A stretch of 64,000 nt of DNA from JACMLD01 sp039919885 (GTDB lineage: Bacteria > Bacteroidota > Bacteroidia > Chitinophagales > Chitinophagaceae): NCBI GenBank assembly GCA_039919885.1, contig JBDSEV010000064.1:32641-96640 (forward strand), given 5' to 3'. Below are positions 17,997 through 27,700 of this stretch, piece after piece. Position 1 is the first letter of the stretch; every line of letters begins with the position of its first letter. Below the pieces are notes generated by a model. The model had not been told where the DNA came from. It made no database searches and saw only the letters and a list, made by a program, of their open reading frames with translations. The translations under genes were made by a program, and so were the position numbers.

Positions 17997-18081
17997 AAAA
18001 ATTCAAAAATCGGTAACAATGTAAGTTGCCTAACAATGTAAGTAGCCAAACTTTTAACTTTTGACTTTTAAATTTTGACTT
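17993..18081. repeat. Small inverted-repeat element (MITE-like) with internal direct repeats
   Basis: The left arm AAGTAAAAATTCAAAA (17993-18008) and the reverse complement of the right arm (18066-18081) match at 14 of 16 positions. Between them lie two direct 17-bp repeats, TAACAATGTAAGTTGCC (18014-18030) and a one-mismatch copy (18031-18047). The left arm is identical to 3284-3299. There is no coding potential inside. The element fills the gap between two convergent genes. Confidence 0.6.
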
Positions 18082-18084
18082 TGC

Positions 18085-18423
18085 TTAGTGCGACACCTGG
18101 AATTTGCCGGAGTCAATCATCTTACCATTTTTATCCCTTAACTGAAAGATATAAACGCCACGGTAGAAGTCAGACACATTCACTACTGTTTTTTGGTTTA
18201 CAGCAGGTATGTCCAGCACTTTTTTTCCAACAAAATTATATACCTGGAAAGAAAAAGATTTATCGAAATTCTGATCAAAGTCGAACGTGATTTGTGAAAT
18301 TGCCGGGTTGGGATAGAACTTTGTTACCCTGGCAAGCGGCTCCTGTGATGGGGCCCTGCTCGTCTGGCTTTTCGATTGAAGTGTGGTCAATAGAATAATG
18401 GATACTATGTAAAAAAACCTCAT
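18085..18423 (-). CDS. Minimal T9SS type A sorted protein
   Basis: A 112-residue secreted protein that is almost only a signal peptide (MRFFYIVSIILLTTLQSKSQ) and a type A type IX secretion sorting domain (about 33-112). The sorting domain begins at FYPNPA, continues with the strand pattern FSFQVYNFVGKKVLD and the turn FYRGVYIFQLRD, and ends in a short basic tail. Only about a dozen residues lie between the two parts, so there is no room for a cargo domain. The ATG at 18423 is chosen because it directly opens the signal peptide. It should be exported by Sec, moved across the outer membrane by the T9SS and have its sorting domain removed. Its function is unknown. Confidence 0.82.
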   Translation of the reverse strand: MRFFYIVSIILLTTLQSKSQTSRAPSQEPLARVTKFYPNPAISQITFDFDQNFDKSFSFQVYNFVGKKVLDIPAVNQKTVVNVSDFYRGVYIFQLRDKNGKMIDSGKFQVSH

Positions 18424-18551
18424 AGGCGCTATTTTACATTTGTGCATCAAGATATTCAGTTTTAACAAAACTACAAAGCTTTTAGCACAAATTTTTAGCT
18501 GGCCCGGGATATTATCTTCCGGACCCTGGATTTATATACCTATTAACGGTT

Positions 18552-19019
18552 TTACAGGCCTTTAAGTATGCCCTGGATGGCACTAAAATTGGGCTGATCA
18601 CCAGCATTTTCCAGCACTTCTGCGTATTGTATAATGCCTTGACTGTCAATACAAAATGCGGCCCTTTTGGAAACCCCTTTCATCCATCCGCCAAAATTAT
18701 CATAGAGTGCACCATACGCCGCAGAAGCCTCTTTATTGAAGTCGCTCAACAGCGTAAAATTCAGGCCCTGTTCTTCCTTGAATTTGCGCAGTGACTGCGG
18801 TGAATCTACAGAGATGCCAAATACCAGCCCGGTGGCATTATTATACAGGCCAATATTGTCCCGCACGCTGCACAGTTCGCTGGTGCAGACGCTGGTAAAA
18901 GCCAGCGGAAAAAACAGCAGGAGTATATTTTTACCTGCCTGGTCTTTTAAAGAAACGGTATTCTTTTCTGTATCGTGTAAAATAAATGCAGGTGCCGGCT
19001 GTCCTTTTGCAATGGTCAT
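18552..19019 (-). CDS. Peroxiredoxin (AhpC/TSA superfamily, AhpE-like)
   Basis: A 155-residue thioredoxin-fold peroxidase. The active site is PLAFTSVCTSELC: the peroxidatic Cys45 with Pro38 and Thr42 forms the PxxxTxxC motif, and Cys50 five residues later may serve as resolving cysteine. The segment CTSELC is typical of the AhpE/BCP-like group. It reduces H2O2 and organic hydroperoxides in the cytoplasm, using thioredoxin or a similar donor. No reductase gene is adjacent. A perfect -7-like element lies 17 bases before the ATG. Confidence 0.9.
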   Translation of the reverse strand: MTIAKGQPAPAFILHDTEKNTVSLKDQAGKNILLLFFPLAFTSVCTSELCSVRDNIGLYNNATGLVFGISVDSPQSLRKFKEEQGLNFTLLSDFNKEASAAYGALYDNFGGWMKGVSKRAAFCIDSQGIIQYAEVLENAGDQPNFSAIQGILKGL

Positions 19020-19036
19020 AGTAAGTGTTTATGGTG

Positions 19037-19044
19037 CAAAGCTA
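19037..19044 (-). promoter_or_regulatory. Candidate -7 element of the peroxiredoxin gene
   Basis: Reading leftward this is TAGCTTTG, a full match to TAnnTTTG, 17 bases before the start codon. No TTTG partner is obvious upstream. Confidence 0.4.
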
Positions 19045-19171
19045 GGCCAACCAGTGAAGAGAAAAAAGAGAAAAGGGGATAAGTGTCTAAATCAAACCCG
19101 GATTTGAAAATTTGCCGCAAGCAATCACCGCCATCCAAGATGCGCCGGCAGTTATTTTTTTGAGAGATGCA

Positions 19172-20215
19172 TTAAAAACGCGGGCACAGTACTTTGTTTT
19201 TGGTAGAGTTGTCCCTGTCAAGAAAACCGATATAAGATACACTCAGTTCTACGCCACCCCTGCCCTGGCTAATCGTTTTTAGTTGGGAAACGTTTACATC
19301 GTAGCTAAGCGCAACAGAAAAAGGGTTGTAATCAATTTTAATAACCGGCACAAAGGCATCTTTCCAGCGAAGAAAAGCCCCACCATGAATAATGTATTGC
19401 GGGGCATCTGGTTCGCCAACGATGTAGGAATACATTACGCCACCGATGGTTTCATTAAACGCGCCCTGCTTGGAATAATCAGCCTGCAGTGTAAAAAAAG
19501 TATTGTCGTCGATGTGAAATTTCAAACCACCGGAAGCAACAATTTTGGGATTCAAAGCAGATGCCGCGTTCCGGTAAAATGAATTTCTTGGGCGGTTGAA
19601 GTGATGATAGGCAAGGCCGATAAAATAGGCGTTTACATTGTCTGGTCCAAAAGCTGAATTGAAACTGGCGCCCACGGAACCGTCAAAATAATTGTAATTG
19701 GACGTAGAAAAAGCTTCTCCATCTGCCAGTGCCGGGTTAAAAGCGGCACCATCAAACTGGGAGTTGGTCGTGATTTTGGAGCGGTCAATACTTTTTTGCA
19801 CCAGGCCCCCCATGAAACCTACTGAAATATAAGTGGTTTTATTGCTGTTTAAAGATTTATGGTAATTCAGCGCGGGTAAAAAGTTGGTACTGGTTAAACC
19901 TGCAGTGCCCGCCTTGTCGTACAATATCTGAACGCCCGCAGTAAGAAAATCATCGCCTTTCCCTACCGGCATTTTGTATTCAGCATTCAGCGATCCGCTT
20001 TTGTAAGCATTGGTAAAACTGTTCCACTGGTCACGGTAAACCATCTGCACCCGGATATCTCCTTCAAAAATACCTGCCAGTGACGGGTTGCGCAACAACG
20101 GGGCTTCAAAAAACTGAGAGAAATGAATATCCTGCGCCCGCAGATTTCGCTGCATACCCGAGAGGATTAGTAAAACAGGCAGTAAGATTTTCAGCCCGTA
20201 GTTAAAGGTTTTCAT
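19172..20215 (-). CDS. PorP/SprF family type IX secretion system membrane protein
   Basis: A 347-residue outer-membrane protein. A signal peptide (ending LRAQ) leads into the family hallmark DIHFSQFFEAPLLRNPSLAGIF, shown here only in part as HFSQFFEAPLLRNPS, where the mature protein starts with a Gln/Asp-containing segment, then FEGDIRVQMVYRDQW and repeated amphipathic beta-strands. PorP/SprF proteins form FadL-like barrels that bind T9SS cargo with type B sorting domains, or link PorK/N rings to the membrane. It is the last of three leftward genes; the two upstream genes encode giant proteins with type B sorting domains. This context makes a dedicated cargo partner more likely than the core PorP. 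Confidence 0.9.
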   Translation of the reverse strand: MKTFNYGLKILLPVLLILSGMQRNLRAQDIHFSQFFEAPLLRNPSLAGIFEGDIRVQMVYRDQWNSFTNAYKSGSLNAEYKMPVGKGDDFLTAGVQILYDKAGTAGLTSTNFLPALNYHKSLNSNKTTYISVGFMGGLVQKSIDRSKITTNSQFDGAAFNPALADGEAFSTSNYNYFDGSVGASFNSAFGPDNVNAYFIGLAYHHFNRPRNSFYRNAASALNPKIVASGGLKFHIDDNTFFTLQADYSKQGAFNETIGGVMYSYIVGEPDAPQYIIHGGAFLRWKDAFVPVIKIDYNPFSVALSYDVNVSQLKTISQGRGGVELSVSYIGFLDRDNSTKNKVLCPRF

Positions 20216-20255
20216 ACCAGTGGATTTTTATCGTAGTCAAATTTTCAATCATCTG

Positions 20256-23200
20256 TTACCGGATTAAAGTAATGTTTCCTTTGTAAGTGATGATCGTTGC
20301 GTTTTCGCAAATTATATCAATCATATAGATGTAAGTATCGGTTGCCGCCGTTTTGCCCTTGTAAGATCCATCCCAGCCGGATGCTGCATCGTTGGCAGGG
20401 AAATTTCTTTTTTCAAATACCTGTTCGCCCCAGCGGTTGAAAATGCGCAATGCCTGTATGCGGTCAAGGCCCGTGCCCCTTGGATAAAACCGGTCGTTCG
20501 ATCCATCTCCGTTCGGCGAGAACGTATTGGGAATAAAGAAGTTTTTATTGTTGCACAGCACCACCAGCGTTAGGTTCCTGCTGTTTTTACAACCATTGGC
20601 GTCCGTTACATCCACTTTATAGGTGGTGGTAAATTTAGGTGCAGCAAAAGGGTTGGCGCAATTGGTACAACTGAGGTATGTGGGCGGCGACCAATTAAAC
20701 GACACCGAATTGGCGCTGTAAGCTACCGGCATCACCAAACCAGGACTGCCTGCAATAATAGCAGTATCACTGATTACTGTTATGGAAGGCAGCGGGAATA
20801 CCGTAATGTCTTTTGTGGTGCTGCTCTTACAACCCAGGCTGTTGCTGGCTTCCAGCGTAATCTTATGAAGCCCGGTATCTGCATATTTTACAGACAGGTT
20901 CTGCAAGGTGGAGGTCTGGTTTTCTCCCAGTGTCCATTTCCAGGTAATTGCCGTGTCCGGCGGTACCAGCAGGCTGCCGGCAAAATCAATCATCAAATCA
21001 TTACAAACACCATCTACGCTGGTAATGATGGGCCTTGGTGTTGCCAGTATGCGCACCGTATCTGTAAATGTTTGGGGACAACCGGCCTGCGTGACTACTG
21101 TCAACGTGGGTGCATACAAGCCTGGTTGGGTATACGTATGGGTAGCGTCATTCGGAAATGTTTGGTCACCGGTGCCGTCTCCAAAGTTCCATGTTTGTGT
21201 TACAATCGGGTCCGTGGCATCCTGGGAGAAATCAGAAAAATAAACACTGCCCGTATCGCAGAATTTGTTTTTATCCATGCCAAAAAGTGGTACGGCACCC
21301 TGTATCTGGATAGTACCGGAAGCGCCGCCTACGTAGGCCTGGCAACCCGTGCTGTCGGTAATAAAGATATAAGGACTGTAATTATTAGGCAATGAATAAA
21401 AATGACTGAAGGTTGGTTGCCGCGTAGTATCATACGCGCCATCGCCAAAGAATACCGTGTAGGCGGTCATTGGTGGAATGGTTAACGAAAAGTCGACCAT
21501 TAACTCATTACACGCTATTGGCGGGTTAGGAGTGTAGGTAAGGCTGGCCGCTGCGTTGGGATTGAGTACGTTGACGGTAATATTTGCCGAATCAATACAG
21601 CCGCCGTAACCAACGGTATACAGTTTCGCAATATAGTTGCCGTAGGTATTGTAAAAATGACTGGTGTTCACCAGCGTGGACGTACCACCGTCGCCAAAAT
21701 CCCAGCTGAATGATTCATAATCTTTTCCGAGGAAATTAAACTTGGTTTCAAGCGGCGGGCAAAATGAAACCGTGTCTTTGGCTGAATAAAAAGGCTTGGG
21801 ACTTTTGGTAATGATATAATTGGAACGGGTAATGGAGTCTTTACAACCAACCGTATCGGTAATAATTAATTTTACGGAATAAACGCTGTCTTTGCCTGCC
21901 GGGTACGGATGCAGCGGGTTCTGTATATTGGCGGTGCCGCCATCACCAAAATCCCAACTGTACTGCAATGCCTTGCCGCTCGACGAATCTCTGAATGGCA
22001 GCGGTGAACCCGGACAAAACGTTGTCTGTTCTGCAGAGAAAAAAGGAATGGGCTTCGTAATGTAAGCGGTTGTATCGAATGTATCCGTACAATTCAGGTT
22101 GTCCGTTACCGTCATCTTCACAATGTAAAGTCCGGTGTCAGCATACGCGTGTTGCGGGTTTTGCAGTGTTGCAGAGAGGGGAGAACCATCGCCAAAATCG
22201 TAGGTCCATTTGTTGATAACACCTACTGCCGGTACCGACGCATCGGTAAACTGCACCTGGCTGTTCTTACAACCACCGTTATTGGCTATGGAAAAAAGTG
22301 CAGTGGGCCCGGTAACGTTTACTGTTACGGGGTTACTGATATCCACGCAATCATTGATGTCCGTTTTAATAAACCGCACCGTATGGTTGCCCGAAGTGTT
22401 AAAGGCGATGTTTTCAAACACGTTGCCATTGTACGGTGTACCACCATCTACTTCCCACTGGTACTGTTTAATGAATGCCGTGGTATTGGTCGACTCAAAT
22501 TTTATCACTTCGTTCCTGCAATACGTTGTTTTCGCGGTAATAACGTTCGCCTTTTCATCTACCAGTTGCACAACTTTTGTTATTGTATCTAAACAGGCAC
22601 CTTCTTCTACAATTAGCTGCACATTATAAGATCCTAAACCTGAATAAGTGTGCGTCGGTGTTGTACCTGTGGCAGTAACCACGTCGCCAAAATCCCAGCG
22701 GTAGGTGGGCGTGCCGGCAGGCGGGGCAACTACGGAAGAGTCCCTGAACGCCACCGTTTTTTTGGTAACGCAATCCACGGTATAATTAAAATCGGCCAGC
22801 GGCGGAAGTGCCTGTATATAACTTGGTTTTGTAAGCGAATCACTGCAACCATTGTTGGTTACTTTCAACTTAACATCAAAGAAACCAACACCGGAATACT
22901 TGTGCTTAGGATTTTGTAAGCTCGAAGTGCCGGTATCGCCTGGAAGGCCAAAAGTCCACAACACCGTACTGCCCGGTGGCACTGATAAATTGGTGAAGGT
23001 GACAGAATCAGACCTGCAGGGGGTCAACTTGTCTGCGCTGAAATCGACCACAGAATGATCTCCTACTTCTACCCCGTTGGTATATACTTCAGTGGCGGTG
23101 CAACCACCATTTGTTACAATTGTATAAGTTACCGTGTAAAATCCAGCGGTAGTATAGGTATGGGTGGGTTGAAATGAATTATCAATGGGGGTACCGTCGC

Positions 23201-24611
23201 CAAAATTCCAACTGCTGGACGCGATGCCTTCTACTGCACTGGGTATGGGGTCGGTGGTAAAAGGCTGTCCTACGCAAAGTCCCACCGGGAGGTTGCGCAC
23301 GCCGGCCGAAGGCGCAATAATATAAATGAATTGTTTTTTGAGTGTATTCTGGCAGCCTACATTATCTGTAATCGTTAAGGTAACATCAAAATTACCTGCG
23401 CTGGTATACGTATGACTCGGGTTGATGGCCGTGCTGGTGGCGCCATCGCCAAAGTCCCATAGTGCGGTCTTTACATCCGGGGATTGATTTTGAAAGTTTA
23501 CCGTGAAAGGCGCTTTGCAATTCGTGGTAACGGGTGCCGTAAAAGCAACGATTGGTTTATCTTTTACTTTTACGTTTTTAATGAGTGTGTCTGTGCAGTT
23601 GCCAAAATTGCTGATGAGCTTCACCGGGTAAATGCCCGGGGCAGCAAACGTTTTTGGTGGTGGCTTCAGTTGGGTAGAACTGCTGCCGTCAGCAAAATCC
23701 CACAGCACTTTTACCGGTGCCGGGTTGGTGGTACTTTGAAAAGTAATGGGTGCACCCAGGCAGACGCTGTCTGGTGTACTGCTGAACGTGGAGGTAATGC
23801 CTTTAACGGGAACCGATTTTTGCGTTGAATCTACGCAACCAAATTCACTCTGTGCTTTCAGTTTCACCGTATAATTTCCCGCCACAGGATAGACTGCCGG
23901 CGGATCGGTGGCGGTACTTGCCGTGCTGTTGCCCAGATCCCAGGTATAAGTAAGCGTACCAGGTCCACTGGTCAGGTTCTTATACGTCATGGTATAAGGT
24001 GCGCTGCAACTGGCTGGTCCAATGGCATCAAAATCAGCCTTCACACCATTTACTACCCGGATATACCTTGGAAAATTGACAGCGGCGGAGCAACCGGTGG
24101 TGCTGGTCACTTTTAAATACACGTCATAATAACCCGGGTTTGCATAGCTATGGCCCGGGTTCTGGCCAGCAACATTTGGCCCGCCGTCGTTGAAATGCCA
24201 TTCCCATTGATTGATTGTTCCGGCATTGGCAACCGACAAGTCTGTAAATTGAACAGTAGCCGGCAAACAGGCCAGTGTTTTATTTGCTGCAAAATTTGCT
24301 GTAGGAGAAGGATTAACAACTATAAGGTTGGTTTTTGTAACCTGGTCGATACCGCTGGTGTTTCTTACCACCAGGGTAACCGTGTATGTTCCAACGCTAA
24401 ATGACATGGTGGGGTTCTGCAGGTTAGAAAGCTGTCCGTTACCAAAATCCCAATTCCACGACTTAGGTGCATTGGTTGATTTATCAGTGAAACCTACGGA
24501 AAGCGGCGAACAGCCAGTAATTACACTAGCTGTAAAATCAGCAACTGGCGCCTGGGCCATCATAAATACCGGGGCCATCAGGCACAACAAAAAGGATAAA
24601 GTAATTCTCAA
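20256..24611 (-). CDS. Giant multi-PKD surface protein with type B T9SS sorting domain (15 PKD, 1 Ig-like)
   Basis: A 1451-residue secreted protein. After a signal peptide (MRITLSFLLCLMAPVFMMAQ) about 15 PKD-type domains follow, each 80-95 residues with the WDFGDG and HxY signatures. One Ig-like domain (about 1285-1355, with CTNCANPFAAP) comes next, then a gliding-motility type B C-terminal domain (last ~95 residues) beginning FIPNTFSPNGDGSND and ending in GNITLIR. Nearly every PKD domain has one Cys near its start and another in a GCxD turn near its end. The only possible start is TTG at 24611, since an in-frame TAA directly precedes it. It is collinear with the neighbouring 1599-residue protein and precedes a PorP/SprF gene by 40 bases. 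Likely an adhesin or cell-surface filament; the ligand is unknown. Confidence 0.88.
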   Translation of the reverse strand: MRITLSFLLCLMAPVFMMAQAPVADFTASVITGCSPLSVGFTDKSTNAPKSWNWDFGNGQLSNLQNPTMSFSVGTYTVTLVVRNTSGIDQVTKTNLIVVNPSPTANFAANKTLACLPATVQFTDLSVANAGTINQWEWHFNDGGPNVAGQNPGHSYANPGYYDVYLKVTSTTGCSAAVNFPRYIRVVNGVKADFDAIGPASCSAPYTMTYKNLTSGPGTLTYTWDLGNSTASTATDPPAVYPVAGNYTVKLKAQSEFGCVDSTQKSVPVKGITSTFSSTPDSVCLGAPITFQSTTNPAPVKVLWDFADGSSSTQLKPPPKTFAAPGIYPVKLISNFGNCTDTLIKNVKVKDKPIVAFTAPVTTNCKAPFTVNFQNQSPDVKTALWDFGDGATSTAINPSHTYTSAGNFDVTLTITDNVGCQNTLKKQFIYIIAPSAGVRNLPVGLCVGQPFTTDPIPSAVEGIASSSWNFGDGTPIDNSFQPTHTYTTAGFYTVTYTIVTNGGCTATEVYTNGVEVGDHSVVDFSADKLTPCRSDSVTFTNLSVPPGSTVLWTFGLPGDTGTSSLQNPKHKYSGVGFFDVKLKVTNNGCSDSLTKPSYIQALPPLADFNYTVDCVTKKTVAFRDSSVVAPPAGTPTYRWDFGDVVTATGTTPTHTYSGLGSYNVQLIVEEGACLDTITKVVQLVDEKANVITAKTTYCRNEVIKFESTNTTAFIKQYQWEVDGGTPYNGNVFENIAFNTSGNHTVRFIKTDINDCVDISNPVTVNVTGPTALFSIANNGGCKNSQVQFTDASVPAVGVINKWTYDFGDGSPLSATLQNPQHAYADTGLYIVKMTVTDNLNCTDTFDTTAYITKPIPFFSAEQTTFCPGSPLPFRDSSSGKALQYSWDFGDGGTANIQNPLHPYPAGKDSVYSVKLIITDTVGCKDSITRSNYIITKSPKPFYSAKDTVSFCPPLETKFNFLGKDYESFSWDFGDGGTSTLVNTSHFYNTYGNYIAKLYTVGYGGCIDSANITVNVLNPNAAASLTYTPNPPIACNELMVDFSLTIPPMTAYTVFFGDGAYDTTRQPTFSHFYSLPNNYSPYIFITDSTGCQAYVGGASGTIQIQGAVPLFGMDKNKFCDTGSVYFSDFSQDATDPIVTQTWNFGDGTGDQTFPNDATHTYTQPGLYAPTLTVVTQAGCPQTFTDTVRILATPRPIITSVDGVCNDLMIDFAGSLLVPPDTAITWKWTLGENQTSTLQNLSVKYADTGLHKITLEASNSLGCKSSTTKDITVFPLPSITVISDTAIIAGSPGLVMPVAYSANSVSFNWSPPTYLSCTNCANPFAAPKFTTTYKVDVTDANGCKNSRNLTLVVLCNNKNFFIPNTFSPNGDGSNDRFYPRGTGLDRIQALRIFNRWGEQVFEKRNFPANDAASGWDGSYKGKTAATDTYIYMIDIICENATIITYKGNITLIR

Positions 24612-24704
24612 TTAGCCTCGTTTTACAGGTTATCAGATCAAGCCATTTTTGTATTTCACAGGGCTAAAAAAAGCTTGCCAAAGGTATACGTTACAAATTA
24701 GTTA

Positions 24705-27700
24705 TTAATGGATTAGCGCAATGTTTCCTGAGTACAACAATACTGAATTATTTTCACACACTACTTCTACGAAATATACATACACATCGTTGGGTGCAGG
24801 CTGCCCCTTGAAATTGCCTGTCCAGCCTTTTGAAGCATCATTTGCCTTAAAATTGCTGGCTTCAAAAACAGGTTCTCCCCAACGGTTAAAAATGCGCATA
24901 CTCCTGATATTGTACAAACCGGTTCCTCTCGGATAGAAAACATCATTGGTGCCATTTCCATTTGGCGAAAATGTGTTGGGCATAAAGATGTTTCCGTTGT
25001 TACATACCACGAATATCGACACCTCATCCTTGTTGATACAGCCTCCCTCGTTGATGGCAATTACCCGGTAAAGGGTGGTCTGCTTAGGATTGGCAACAGG
25101 GTTCGCACAATCGCTGCAACTTAAACCGGTAGCAGGTTGCCACCTGATGGTAGTGGCATCGCTACTGATTTTGGCATCCAGTTGAGTGGATGATCCAACA
25201 GCAATGGTTTTATCCGCACCCGCATCCACCGCAGGAAAATTATATACAACCAGCTTTACAAAGCCGGTATCATAAAAGCAACCTACGCTGTCCCTTCCAA
25301 TTACCTGGTAGTTAGTTGTTTGTTGCGGCCTGGCCACCGGTGTTTTGCTGTGGCTGTTGTCTAAGCCCAGTGACGGCGTCCAGTCGTACAATTCAGCATT
25401 TGACGCCTGTAAGTGAAAGGTTTCTCCCTTGCACAAGGTATCTCCTGCACCAAACTGTATGGTAAACGGATGTTTTACGGTAATTATTACAGAATCGATT
25501 GCTTTACAACCAAAATTTGTTGTGCCGGTTACCCGGTACAGTATGTTTGAATCGGGTGATGCAACAGGTGTTGCGCAACTGGTGCAGGAAAGTGCTGTAG
25601 CCGGGCTCCAGGTATAACTGTCTGCGCCGCTGGCCCCGAGGGTGGCCGTGTTCTTTTCACAGATAGCCGTATTATCACCGGCATTTACCAGCGGTATAGG
25701 ATGAATCACCACCGGTTTAACCACCGTAGTGATACAGCCGGAAGAATTGGTAGCGGTCATCGTTGCATCAAAACTGCCATCTTGCTGGTAATTTACCGGC
25801 AGTGGATTTTGTGCGCCCGACACCGTGTTGTTGGCAAAATTCCAGTTCCAGGCTAGCGCGGAGGTATCCGCAGCGGTAATATCTCCAAAGAAAGTAATGT
25901 TGGTCGGTACGCAGGCAGAAAAAATGCCGCGCATGGCAATTTTAGGGCTGGCAACTACTTTAATATGGGTCACCAAATCCGTAGTGTCTGTGCAGCCGTT
26001 TAACGTAGTAACCAACAATTTCACCGCGTAATTACCGGTGCTGGTATACGTATGGTTTGGATCTTTGTCTGTAGTGGTGCTGCCGTCCCCCATTGTCCAA
26101 TAATAGTCAGTGATGAGGTCGTTCGAAACAGAAGCATCGCTAAAGTTTATAATGCCCTGGTCGCACAACAACTGCTTGTCTTTAATAAATCCTGCGTTTA
26201 CGCCATAAATGCGGATGGTGTCTTTACCTGCTATTGGCACCTTGCATCCTTTCGCATCTTCCAGTATCATCTTCGGTAAATAAACACCCAGCGCCGTATA
26301 GGCGTGGCTCACGGTGGCATCGGTGGTGTTCAGCGTTCCTCCATCATTAAAATCCCAGATGAAAGACTTCGTGTTCTGTGTTTGCGCTGTGAAGCCCACG
26401 GTGCCCGGGTTACAAGACACGGTTTTATCATATACAAAGCTGCCCGTTGGCCCTTTAATGTCTATTTTTTTGAATATGGTATCACTACAGCCACCCGGAC
26501 TGGTTACAATCAGTTTTGCATAATAGACGCCCGGGTAATTATAATAATGCACGGGGTTTTCTACCAGTGCGCCGGTGCCATCTCCGAAATCCCAGCTCAG
26601 CTGTTTGTAATACTTAGACTGGTTGGTGAAAGTGACTACCAGTGGTGGACAGGTGCTAACCGAATCACTCATCCGGAATATTGCTTTCGGCTCATCAATA
26701 TGAATATACTTCGCTTTGAAAATAGAATCTGTGCAGCCATAAACATCTGTAATTTTTAGCCACGCATCATACACGCCAATTGCGGCGAAATGGTGTACCG
26801 GATCCTGCTGTACAGAAGTGGTGGCATCACTAAATCCCCAGGTATAGTTCAATGATTGTCCCTGTGACTGATTTGTAAAGCTCACCGGTTTATTCTGGCA
26901 GCTCATGGTATCGGCAGAGCTGAATATTGCTTTCGGACTCGCGATGTATACCTGGTTAGATTTTGTGATGCTGTCAGCACAACCCTGGGTATCGGTAACT
27001 TTCAGTGTAACGGTATAAAAACCTCCCGCGGCATAGGTATGCGCAAAAGGAGCTGAACCGTACGACTGTAGCATGCCGTCACCAAAATTCCAATCCCATT
27101 TTTTAATGGGATGCGTACCATCGGTTGTTGCTGCATCTGCAAACTGGATGGTGCCCCCTGATTTTAAGCAAGCTGAATTACTTACGCCGTCAAATTCGGC
27201 AGTTGGGCCATTCACGGTTATGTAATTTGTTTTCATCATGGTATCAGTACAACCAAGGATGTTTGTTATTATCAGTGCGATTGAATATTGGCCGCTCTTC
27301 TTATATGCTACTTTAATATTGCGGGCGGTATCAATTCCGAAATCAGTTATCCAGCGGTAGGAAACAATATTGCTTGCATTAAAACCCACCGGCTTCAGTG
27401 AAAGAGAGTCGCCTTTACAAACTGTTGTATTGGAGGCGATAAAATCGGCTTTTTCTTTTACCACCCGGGCGCCGTAGGCAGCAGTGTGTATGCAACTGCC
27501 ATTGGTAACGGTAAGTTTAACCAGGTAATTGCCGGTATTGCTGTACACGTGCACGGGGTCTTTGTCTGACGAAGTAGATCCGTCACCAAAATCCCAGTTC
27601 CAGGTGTCGGCACCAACGGAATAATTGGTAAATTCAAAATGAAAAGGATCACTGCATTGCAGATCCGTTGCAAACTTTGCAACAGGCGGCTTAATATAAA

